From positions 36,658-67,289 of the forward strand of contig NYVM01000003.1 of the NCBI GenBank assembly GCA_002684605.1: DNA of 30,632 bases, written 5' to 3'. The notes under the pieces are model-generated. The model ran no database searches. It was given only the letters and a program-made list of their open reading frames with translations, and had not been told where the DNA came from. Source of the stretch: Candidatus Pelagibacterales bacterium. Lineage in GTDB: Bacteria > Pseudomonadota > Alphaproteobacteria > TMED109. Shown here piece after piece: positions 19,042 through 26,593 of this stretch. Position numbers and translations under genes: made by a program. Every line of letters starts with the position of its first letter. Position 1 is the first letter of the stretch.

Positions 19042-19263
19042 TTGCTAGTTTGTGCTTTATTAGTATGGACAATATTTCCATTTATAAATATTAATGAGAC
19101 TTCTTCTAGTCTTACTTACTTAACTGAAATTGAATGTAAAAACACAATAAAAAGTAACAACGATTACTGTATTTTAATAGATAAAAGAAAAGATTTCACT
19201 TTACAGGAATGGCAAGAAGATAATTGTGTTAGATCGGAACATAAATGGATTGGAAATCAATAA
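19042..19263 (+). CDS. Small hypothetical protein, doubtful
   Basis: This 73-residue ORF starts at TTG 19042, three bases after the NosR-like stop, and would encode a hydrophobic N-terminal segment (~1-14) followed by a polar part with three cysteines. I recognise no family and see no Shine-Dalgarno. It may be a small membrane-anchored or exported partner of the NosR-like protein, or a chance ORF. It ends six bases before the convergent helicase gene. Confidence 0.35.
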   Translation: MLVCALLVWTIFPFININETSSSLTYLTEIECKNTIKSNNDYCILIDKRKDFTLQEWQEDNCVRSEHKWIGNQ

Positions 19264-19268
19264 AAAAG

Positions 19269-21101
19269 TTAGGAAGATAGTTCTAATTGCGCATTAAAGT
19301 ACGGTAATTTTTCTCTATTGTGACATCCCATGATTACAATTCTTTCTGCAATTTGAAGAGATTTTTGATATTTTCTTTCTAACTCTTTAATGGATTTTCC
19401 ATCAAATTTTTGTCCACAAATAAAAATTCCATAATGAGCTTGTACGGTTCTAACTCTTTTACCTAAAAGTAATCCATCAGCTATCGCTGAAAAACTAAAT
19501 TCTTCTTGTTGTTTAACAACAATATTTTTGCTAATTAAAAATTTTCTAACATTAATTTCTGCTTCAATAATCAAATTCCAGTATTCTGATTCTGAATTTG
19601 TTTTCTCTGCGCTTATATAATAAAAGGCCTTACAGAAAATTAAAAAAGTTAGCTCTTCTATACTTTTATAGCTCCAAGCCTGTCTTTCTAAGCTATTCCA
19701 GACAGAAGGTTTAAGCTCTTTAAATATTCTTGGCACCCTATCAAAAAACATCCCATGAAGGTTAAGGTCACTTACATTAGAATCTACAAGTTTTTCCTTA
19801 TGTATATCTATGCAAGCTGTAGATGCGCAAATTGGACACTGATCATCTCTATAAACATCCTTCTTGTATATATATGAACATCTAAGTCCTTTCTTATCCT
19901 TGCCTTCACATATAAAAAAAGAAGATTTATTTTCAGCTTCATCAAACTGTGTAGCAATCCAATTAAACCTATTTTGAAACTTTATAAATGATCTTCTATG
20001 ACTCCATAAGTCCCATTTGAGGTCTTCAACGGGGCCAAATGTACTCCAATTAGAACTAACATCTACAATAATACATTTACTTTTATCTTTGGCACATCTG
20101 AGACCTCTTCCTACGGATTGCCCCCAGAGGACTTTAGATAAAGTAGGCCTTAGATGAACTATAATATTACAATTTGGGTTATCCCAGCCTTCAACAAGAA
20201 CACCTACAGAAACAACTGCCTCAATCAAACCATTTTTATGATTAGATAATATTCTAGTTCTTTCTCCTGCAGGAGTAAGGGCTGTAAGTATATCACTTTT
20301 AATTTTAGCATTTTTAAGAGTTTCAAGAGTTTTTTCAGCAACAGCCACATCTGGACAAAACCAAGCAGATATGGCTGTAGGTTTAACATTCAATCTCTCT
20401 TCTTTATAAATACATAACGCGTAATCAATCATTGAAGATTTTATAATAGCATTTGATAATACGGATATAGGAAAATCACCATTCTTTATTTCAGCATTAT
20501 TTAAGTTAAGATCATGTATAAAATGTGGTCTATATACAGGCTGAACTAAAACATTCTCATTTATTAAAGTTTTAATATCTGCACAATCTATAATAGCATC
20601 AAATACTAATCCTAATTGATCATTTTGATTTCCAGTTCGCCTCTCGGGAGATGCTGTCAAACCCATAATATGACTTGGTTTTTTCCCTTTTTCATCAAAG
20701 ATATCTAAGACTCTTTGATAAGCAGAACCAATAGGAGATACTCTATGAGCCTCATCAATAATAATAAGGTCTGATTCTGGGATTAAAGAAGCAATAGCAA
20801 ATTTAGACCTTAAATTAGTTGAAAGAATTATATCCGCATCCCCAAAATTTTTAATATCTTCAGATATGCCAAGCTTTCTAACTTTATGGTTAACTTGTAA
20901 TTCACTTTCTAGTTGTTCAAGAAGGACAAGCCTGTGACATAAAACTAAAATCTTTTTATCTTTATAAAATTTTTTTATTATTTCACTAGCTAAAACAGTC
21001 TTTCCTGCTCCAGTGGGCGCCTTCAAGATAAACTTTTTATGTGACTTGCAGATCTCTTCATATTTATCTAATATTTCGGATTGCCATTTTCTTAAAATCA
21101 T
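19269..21101 (-). CDS. Superfamily II DEAD/DEAH-box helicase (SSL2/COG1061-like)
   Basis: The 610-residue protein has all core SF2 motifs: Walker A APTGAGKT (28-35), DEAH box IIIDEAHR (DEAH 116-119), motif III LTASPER, motif V VSVGVLVEGWDNP and motif VI QSVGRGLR (328-335). The C-terminal part carries a cysteine group (C398, C408, C422, C425, C430) that could bind zinc, then ~180 unassigned residues. It resembles RAD25/SSL2-type DNA helicases that also occur in phages and genomic islands. No nuclease or methylase partner lies beside it. The gene is isolated, with a palindrome (21136-21154) upstream of its start and a tRNA gene beyond. Confidence 0.85.
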   Translation of the reverse strand: MILRKWQSEILDKYEEICKSHKKFILKAPTGAGKTVLASEIIKKFYKDKKILVLCHRLVLLEQLESELQVNHKVRKLGISEDIKNFGDADIILSTNLRSKFAIASLIPESDLIIIDEAHRVSPIGSAYQRVLDIFDEKGKKPSHIMGLTASPERRTGNQNDQLGLVFDAIIDCADIKTLINENVLVQPVYRPHFIHDLNLNNAEIKNGDFPISVLSNAIIKSSMIDYALCIYKEERLNVKPTAISAWFCPDVAVAEKTLETLKNAKIKSDILTALTPAGERTRILSNHKNGLIEAVVSVGVLVEGWDNPNCNIIVHLRPTLSKVLWGQSVGRGLRCAKDKSKCIIVDVSSNWSTFGPVEDLKWDLWSHRRSFIKFQNRFNWIATQFDEAENKSSFFICEGKDKKGLRCSYIYKKDVYRDDQCPICASTACIDIHKEKLVDSNVSDLNLHGMFFDRVPRIFKELKPSVWNSLERQAWSYKSIEELTFLIFCKAFYYISAEKTNSESEYWNLIIEAEINVRKFLISKNIVVKQQEEFSFSAIADGLLLGKRVRTVQAHYGIFICGQKFDGKSIKELERKYQKSLQIAERIVIMGCHNREKLPYFNAQLELSS

Positions 21102-21135
21102 AAATATATTACCATATTAAAGGTTTTTTTTAATT

Positions 21136-21154
21136 TTGCATATCTGCTATGCAA
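21136..21154. promoter_or_regulatory. Palindrome upstream of the helicase gene (possible operator)
   Basis: TTGCATA TCTGC TATGCAA is a perfect 7-bp inverted repeat centred about 44 bases upstream of the helicase ATG. No T tract follows on either strand, so it does not look like a terminator. It could be a repressor site, but no regulator gene is adjacent. The rest of 21102-21335 is AT-rich and shows nothing else that I can support. Confidence 0.3.
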
Positions 21155-21335
21155 GACTTTACTATATATAAAATTAATAATTTTACCATAGTTTTTTTTT
21201 AATTGAGTAAACTTTTTTTACTAAAATAGTTTATTCATTAAAATACAACAGGTATGTAATTATTAATTTAGTAAAATTTTTTAAAATAAATTAGTATAAT
21301 TATTACGTACTTTTTCTATTTTCTATAGAAGTAAG

Positions 21336-21412
21336 TGGCGCGCCCGAGAGGATTCGAACCCCTGACCCTCTGATCCGTAATCAGATACTCTATCCAGCTG
21401 AGCTACGGGCGC
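21336..21412 (-). tRNA. tRNA-Arg (anticodon ACG)
   Basis: The reverse complement folds as a complete cloverleaf. The 7-bp acceptor is GCGCCCG with CGGGCGC; there is a D arm with AGCTGGATAGA, anticodon stem TCTGA/TCAGA around TTACGGA, and a T arm with TTCGAAT. The CCA end is encoded. Anticodon ACG needs A34-to-inosine editing by TadA to read CGU/CGC/CGA. The gene is 17 bases downstream of panC on the same strand and may share its transcript. Confidence 0.97.
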
Positions 21413-21429
21413 ATATAATAATAAATATT

Positions 21430-22284
21430 TTATAACTTAATATTATCTATTAATCTTGTATTCTCAATATACACAGCAATAAATAATCTTGCATTAGATT
21501 TATCATTATTATCTATAACACTTAAGTTATTATTATCTCTAATTTCTATATAATCTATATTTACTATACCTACAGAAAGAAGGTTGCTTTCGACAAATTT
21601 AATTGTAGTTTGTATATCTGTATTTTTATACTCGTTTATAGCACTTTTCATAATCTTGTTAATATTATTGGCAATAACTTTGCTTGCAGCATTAAGATAT
21701 TTATTTCTAGAAGATATCGCTAACCCATTTTTATCTCTTATGGTTTCTATAGGCAAAATTTGACAGGGAATATCTAAATTCTTAACCAGGGATTTAATAA
21801 TTAATAGCTGTTGGTAGTCTTTTTCTCCAAAGACAGCATAATCTGCTCCAGATTGTAGCAATAGTTTTGCCACTATTGTGGAAACGCCTTCAAAGTGGTT
21901 GGGCCTTTTTTTTCCGCACAACACAGAACTTAACTTAGGTACATTTATAGTTAAATCAAAGCCTTCAGGATAGATATTTTCTATAGTGGGAATATATATT
22001 ATATCACACCCTACGTCACTAAGACGTTTAATATCTTCTTCTTCTGATTTTGGATATTTATTAAAATCTTCATTTTCACCAAACTGCATTGGGTTTACAA
22101 AAATAGTAGCTAAAACTATATCAGCATTTCTTTTAGCTTCAATTATAAGTTTTTCGTGCGCTTCGTGAATTGCTCCCATTGTAGGAACAATCGCTAAAGA
22201 GGCCGCCGTATTGAGCGGTCCATTTCTATACCTAGCAATGGATGAATGTAGTCCTCTTAAATCCCTAACTATTTCAACGCTCAT
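21430..22284 (-). CDS. panC: Pantothenate synthetase (pantoate-beta-alanine ligase)
   Basis: PanC joins pantoate and beta-alanine with ATP in the pathway to coenzyme A. The nucleotidyltransferase motif is intact as VPTMGAIHEAH (H40, H43), followed by TIFVNPMQFGENEDFNKYP, RPNHFEGVSTIV, FGEKDYQQL and SSRNKYL. Length (284 aa) is normal. panB is not adjacent. The gene reads towards tRNA-Arg and is divergent from ggt with a 128-base gap. No strong Shine-Dalgarno precedes the ATG. Confidence 0.95.
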   Translation of the reverse strand: MSVEIVRDLRGLHSSIARYRNGPLNTAASLAIVPTMGAIHEAHEKLIIEAKRNADIVLATIFVNPMQFGENEDFNKYPKSEEEDIKRLSDVGCDIIYIPTIENIYPEGFDLTINVPKLSSVLCGKKRPNHFEGVSTIVAKLLLQSGADYAVFGEKDYQQLLIIKSLVKNLDIPCQILPIETIRDKNGLAISSRNKYLNAASKVIANNINKIMKSAINEYKNTDIQTTIKFVESNLLSVGIVNIDYIEIRDNNNLSVIDNNDKSNARLFIAVYIENTRLIDNIKL

Positions 22285-22412
22285 TTAATAAACCAACTCA
22301 GATAATTTTATTGTATTAATAATAATATTTATCGTATCTTTTCCTAATAATAAGTTATCTAATAAAGCCATTAAAGGCGAGGCGCAAGAGAATTTTTTAA
22401 AAGAGTTTAAAT

Positions 22413-24176
22413 ATGTATTATAAAATAATTATTGCTATATTATTCACAATTTTTCTTAATAATAGTTTGTTGTTAGCTAATGAAGAAATAGATGAATATA
22501 AATCTTCTCCAGAAGGTAAGGTAAGTAATACTGGTAATGCAAAGTATAGTATAACAAAAAATTTTATGGCTGTAACCGCTGATCCAAGGGCAACTATATC
22601 TGCAAAACGTATATTAGAAGCAGGCGGCACTGCAATGGATGCAGCTATATCAGCTCAAATGGTTTTAAATTTAGTAGAACCTCAATCTTCAGGTATAGGT
22701 GGCGGAGCATTTATTTTATATTATGATGCTAAAACTAAAAATATATATGCTTGGGACGGAAGAGAAAAAGCTCCTATGAATTTTTCTGAAAGTATTTTTT
22801 TAGATCCTAATGGAAAAAAGAAAGGGTTCATAGAAGCAGTGTCTGGAGGGCTAGCAGTTGGAGTTCCTTCTCTAGTCTCTATGTTAGAACAAGCACATGA
22901 GGTACATGGGAATATGCCATGGAGATCATTATTTAATGATGCTATTCAGTTATCTAAAGAAGGTTTTATAGTTGGAAAAAGACTAGCAAAACTTACTTCT
23001 AGAGCGCCTCATTTAAAAAACCAAGAAACAGCGAAAGAATATTTTAGTATAGATAGTGGAGGCTTAAGAGAAGGAGAATTAAAGAAAAATTTAGAATTTG
23101 CTAAGAGTTTGGAGTTAATTAGAGATAATGGATCTCAAGCCATACTTCATGGAAAATTAGCAGATAATATATTATCAACGGTGATAGGACATAAAAATAG
23201 TCCAGGTGTTATGACAAAAAATGATTTTAATTTTGTTAACCCTCTTCTTACTAAGCCTATATGTGGAAAATATAGAACATGGAAAATTTGTGGAATGGGC
23301 CCTCCAAGCTCCGGAGGTATAACTATATTACAGATTTTAGGAATTCTAAATAATTTTAATCTAAATTCAGAAAATCCTAATGATTCTGAGGTGTGGCATC
23401 TATTTCTGGAAGCATCAAAATTAGCTTATACAGATAGAGGATACTATATTGCAGATAGTGATTTTACTTATGTTCCTATAGAAGATATGCTAGATGAAAA
23501 ATACTTAAAAGATCGGTCTAAATTAATAAAGAAAACTAGTATTATTTTGAATCCTAAAAAAGGAAAATTTAAAAACAATAATGCGCAATATTTAGGAATA
23601 GATTCAACGAGCGAAAAACCTTCAACAACGCATTTATCTATTATAGATAAATATGGAAATGCTTTAGCTCTTACATCTTCTATAGAGTTTATGTTTGGAA
23701 GCGGCCTCATGACGTCCGGATTTTTATTAAATAACCAAATGACAGATTTTTCTTTTTATCCAAAAGATAAAGAAGGAAACTTAATTGCTAATAGACCTGA
23801 AGGCCAAAAGAAACCTCGTTCCTCTATGTCCCCGACTTTAGTATTTGATTCTGAAGGAGATTTAAGAATGATATTAGGTTCTCCAGGAGGCTCTCAAATA
23901 ATATGCTATGTAGCAGCATCCTTAGTTAGAATGATTGATTTAAATATAAGTCCAGAAAATATTACAGAGCAACCCAATATATGTAATAGAGGTTTTAGAT
24001 CAGATATAGAAGAAGGTATTATTGGTGATGCCTTGGCAAAAGAATTAGAAGAAATAGGCCATAAAATAAAAAGAAAAAGTATGACAAGTGGTATACATAT
24101 TATATATAAAGATAGTATGAAAAATTTACATGGTGTAGCAGATCAGAGAAGAGAAGGTTCTGCTTTTGGATTGTAA
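22413..24176 (+). CDS. ggt: Gamma-glutamyltransferase (secreted)
   Basis: GGT hydrolyses or transfers the gamma-glutamyl group of glutathione and related compounds in the periplasm. The 587-residue precursor has a signal peptide (probable cleavage near LLLA-NEE). The large-subunit motif GGTAMDAAISAQMVLNLVEP follows, with GIGGGAFILYYD. The autoprocessing site is PS-TTHLSI, making Thr405 the predicted nucleophile and first residue of the small subunit. FGSGLMTSGFLLNNQMTDF and GSPGGSQI complete the active site. The usual GSPGGSRI has Gln in place of Arg here. Likely role: salvage of cysteine or nitrogen from glutathione-like peptides. Confidence 0.93.
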   Translation: MYYKIIIAILFTIFLNNSLLLANEEIDEYKSSPEGKVSNTGNAKYSITKNFMAVTADPRATISAKRILEAGGTAMDAAISAQMVLNLVEPQSSGIGGGAFILYYDAKTKNIYAWDGREKAPMNFSESIFLDPNGKKKGFIEAVSGGLAVGVPSLVSMLEQAHEVHGNMPWRSLFNDAIQLSKEGFIVGKRLAKLTSRAPHLKNQETAKEYFSIDSGGLREGELKKNLEFAKSLELIRDNGSQAILHGKLADNILSTVIGHKNSPGVMTKNDFNFVNPLLTKPICGKYRTWKICGMGPPSSGGITILQILGILNNFNLNSENPNDSEVWHLFLEASKLAYTDRGYYIADSDFTYVPIEDMLDEKYLKDRSKLIKKTSIILNPKKGKFKNNNAQYLGIDSTSEKPSTTHLSIIDKYGNALALTSSIEFMFGSGLMTSGFLLNNQMTDFSFYPKDKEGNLIANRPEGQKKPRSSMSPTLVFDSEGDLRMILGSPGGSQIICYVAASLVRMIDLNISPENITEQPNICNRGFRSDIEEGIIGDALAKELEEIGHKIKRKSMTSGIHIIYKDSMKNLHGVADQRREGSAFGL

Positions 24177-24329
24177 GTAAATGTATAAATTATTTAATAT
24201 GTTAAAAATACATTCTTGCGCAATTTTATTATTATATTAGAGTTATATTATTACACTATATTGCTTTTTTAATAGAAATTTTAGCTATTTTAGCAATTTA
24301 CTAATTGTAGAATATTTGTAGTTTATAAA

Positions 24330-24411
24330 GCAAGTAGTCAGTGCAATTAGAATTAGAGATTCTTCTCCCCCCCTTTATTCTCTATTATAAAACTTGCATT
24401 GACTACGTGCT
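24330..24411. other. 82-base two-tier inverted repeat with C7 apical loop; candidate structured RNA or operator
   Basis: Arms 24330-24346 and 24395-24411 form 17 positions: 15 Watson-Crick, one G.T and one A.G mismatch. Inside, TAGAGA (24354-24359) pairs with TCTCTA (24380-24385), leaving a 20-base, almost all-pyrimidine loop with seven C's (24368-24374). The right arm contains the -35 hexamer of the promoter before the PhyH gene, and the left arm directly follows TATAAA (24324-24329). No T tract suggests a simple terminator. The remainder of the ggt-PhyH gap (24177-24329) is AT-rich, with only a weak nested repeat at 24260-24297. Confidence 0.55.
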
Positions 24412-24422
24412 ATTATATAAAT
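24395..24422 (+). promoter_or_regulatory. Candidate sigma70 promoter of the PhyH-SAF-gammaCA genes
   Basis: TTGCAT (24395-24400) and a consensus TATAAT (24417-24422) are 16 bases apart. The expected start is near 24429, ~37 bases before ATG 24466. The -35 element lies in the right arm of the inverted repeat 24330-24411, so hairpin extrusion or a protein bound to the repeat would affect it. Confidence 0.6.
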
Positions 24423-24465
24423 AGTTGTAGTGTGTTACTTAATATTGATTATATCGGAGATAGAA

Positions 24466-25236
24466 ATGAAATTATCAGATGAGCAAATGAAATCATTTAA
24501 AGAATTAGGGTACATATTCATAGAAAATGTATTTGATGCAGAAGAAGTAAAAAAAATGAATGATGAGCTTCCTAAAATGTATTCTTTAGATAGAGAAGAG
24601 GTTCAAAAAGAGAAAGATGGAAAAGCTGTCCGAACTGTTTTTGCGGCACATACTTTTAGTGAAGTATATTCAGACCTATCTCGTCACCCACGCATAGTAG
24701 AACCAGCAATGCAACTTCTAAAAGGTGATGTATATATTCATCAATTTAAAATTAATGCTAAGGAAGCGTTTGATGGAGATTTATGGCAGTGGCATCAAGA
24801 TTATGGAACCTGGAAAAATGATGATGATATGCCGGAAGGTTTGGCACTTAATGTAGGTTTATTTTTAGACGATGTTACACAATTTAATGGGCCACTCAAT
24901 TTTATACCTAGGTCACATAGAGACGGATATATTGATGCTAAGCATGATGTTACCACTACATCATACCCTTTATGGACAATAAATAATGATACTATTTCTA
25001 AGTTAGTAGATAAGGGAGGTATTATTGCTCCTGAGGGCAAAGCCGGATCAATGATACTTTTTGACTCTACATTAGTACATGGTTCTCCTTCTAATATGTC
25101 TCCATGGAATAGAACTATAGTTTATATTTCTTTAAATAGAACAAGTAATTATATTAGAAAGTTTAGTAGACCAGAGTATAAAGCGCATAGAGATTTTACA
25201 CCTATCACATGTGTAAAAGATTCATGTTTTAAATAA
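24466..25236 (+). CDS. Phytanoyl-CoA dioxygenase (PhyH)-family Fe(II)/2-oxoglutarate oxygenase, EctD-like
   Basis: The 256-residue protein has the PhyH double-stranded beta-helix. The Fe ligands are visible: WQWHQDYGTW gives H110 and D112, and LVHGSPSN gives H205; R216 in NRTIVYISLN is placed to bind 2-oxoglutarate. The segment around the HxD motif and GPLNFIPRSHRDG resembles ectoine hydroxylases, but the substrate cannot be assigned and no ectoine genes are nearby. ATG 24466 is chosen because GGAG lies six bases upstream; an upstream GTG (24430) would precede the Shine-Dalgarno. It is the first gene of a tight run with the SAF oxidoreductase one base downstream. Confidence 0.85.
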   Translation: MKLSDEQMKSFKELGYIFIENVFDAEEVKKMNDELPKMYSLDREEVQKEKDGKAVRTVFAAHTFSEVYSDLSRHPRIVEPAMQLLKGDVYIHQFKINAKEAFDGDLWQWHQDYGTWKNDDDMPEGLALNVGLFLDDVTQFNGPLNFIPRSHRDGYIDAKHDVTTTSYPLWTINNDTISKLVDKGGIIAPEGKAGSMILFDSTLVHGSPSNMSPWNRTIVYISLNRTSNYIRKFSRPEYKAHRDFTPITCVKDSCFK

Positions 25237-25237
25237 A

Positions 25238-26593
25238 ATGAATTTAGATTTATCAGATAGGTTATTAAAACATCAGGAAGAAGGAAAATCTTTTCGTGTA
25301 GGAGTTATAGGGGCAGGAAAATTTGCAACTATGTTTTTATCTCAGGCAAATAGTACTTCCGGTTTTCATATTGCTGCAATAGCAGATCTTAATGTTAAAC
25401 GTGCCGAAGAAGCTATAAGAACTGCAGGTTTTGAACAAAATTTAAATATATCAGGTATTAATGAAGCTATAACGTCTAATGAAATTTGGTTTACGGATTC
25501 GGGTTTAGAATTAGCACAATGTGAGCAATTAGATTTAGTAATTGAAGCTACAGGTAATGCTGAAGCTGGAGTTGATCATTGCCTTGCAGCATTCAAAGCT
25601 AATTCCCATGTTGTATTAGTCACTGTAGAAGCCGATGTTTTATGCGGCTCAGCTATTATGAAAAGAGCAAATGAAGCGGGAGTAGTATGCTCAATGGCCT
25701 ACGGAGATCAGCCAGCTTTAATATGTGAGCTTATCGAGAGAGTAAAAAGTTCAGGTTTTGAAATAGTATGTGCAGGTAAAGGAACAAAATACTTACCAGT
25801 ATATCATTCAAGTACTCCATCTACAGTTTGGAATTATTATGGATTAAGCGAACAAGAAGCGGCAGCGGGAGGATTAAACCCCAAGATGTTTAATTCTTTT
25901 TTAGATGGTACAAAATCAGCAATTGAAATGGGAGCACTTGCCAATGCTACTGGGCTGGGTGTCCCAAATGATGGTTTGCTTTTTCCAGCTGTTGGAACGT
26001 CTTCACTATCTCAGATTTTAAAACCTAAAGAGTTTGGTGGCGTATTGGAAAGTTCAGGAACGGTTGAAGTAGTTTCATCATTAAAGAGAGATGGGACAGA
26101 AATTCCTGATAATTTACGTTGGGGCGTTTTTGTCGTATTTAAGTCGGATTCACGTTACACAGAACAATGTTTTAGAGAGTACGGAGTTCCAGTTGATGAT
26201 AGTGGACAATATGCAGCATTATGGAGGCCAATCCATTTAATCGGCTCAGAGTTAGGTTTTAGTGTTGCTACTGCTTTATTAGATAAAAAATCTACAGGCG
26301 CAACAAAAGCATTTTCTGGAGACGCTGTATCTATTGCAAAAAGAAATTTAAAGGCAGGAGAAATGTTGGATGGTGAGGGAGGAACAACAGTTTGGGGAAA
26401 ACTATTATCTGCCTCACAATCCATTTCTATGAATGCATTACCTATAGGTCTTGCGCATAATGTTAAACTCTTAAAGGATATTTCAGAAGGGCAAGTTGTC
26501 TCACAAAATGATGTAAGTGGTATTCCGGAATCTAATGCTTATTTATTAAGAAAAGAAATGGAAGCTGATTTTATAGAAAATCAAAAAAATTGA
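25238..26593 (+). CDS. NAD(P)-dependent oxidoreductase, homoserine-dehydrogenase-like with C-terminal SAF domain
   Basis: The N-terminus has a Rossmann motif, VGVIGAGKFATMFL, followed by DLVIEATGNAEAG and VVLVTVEADVLCG, as in the homoserine-dehydrogenase NAD domain. The last ~80 residues (SIAKRNLKAGEMLDGEGG onwards) look like a SAF domain. This matches COG4091-type proteins, often mislabelled as FlgA-like because of the SAF part. Such proteins belong to catabolic or sugar-acid pathways rather than threonine synthesis. No Shine-Dalgarno precedes ATG 25238, one base after the PhyH stop, so translation is probably coupled. Its stop overlaps the start of the next gene. Confidence 0.8.
   Translation: MNLDLSDRLLKHQEEGKSFRVGVIGAGKFATMFLSQANSTSGFHIAAIADLNVKRAEEAIRTAGFEQNLNISGINEAITSNEIWFTDSGLELAQCEQLDLVIEATGNAEAGVDHCLAAFKANSHVVLVTVEADVLCGSAIMKRANEAGVVCSMAYGDQPALICELIERVKSSGFEIVCAGKGTKYLPVYHSSTPSTVWNYYGLSEQEAAAGGLNPKMFNSFLDGTKSAIEMGALANATGLGVPNDGLLFPAVGTSSLSQILKPKEFGGVLESSGTVEVVSSLKRDGTEIPDNLRWGVFVVFKSDSRYTEQCFREYGVPVDDSGQYAALWRPIHLIGSELGFSVATALLDKKSTGATKAFSGDAVSIAKRNLKAGEMLDGEGGTTVWGKLLSASQSISMNALPIGLAHNVKLLKDISEGQVVSQNDVSGIPESNAYLLRKEMEADFIENQKN

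Noticed and set aside
24180..24213. AATGTAT...ATACATT inverted repeat as ggt terminator
   Set aside because: A 7-bp AT-only stem with a ~20-base loop and no T tract is expected by chance in this composition.
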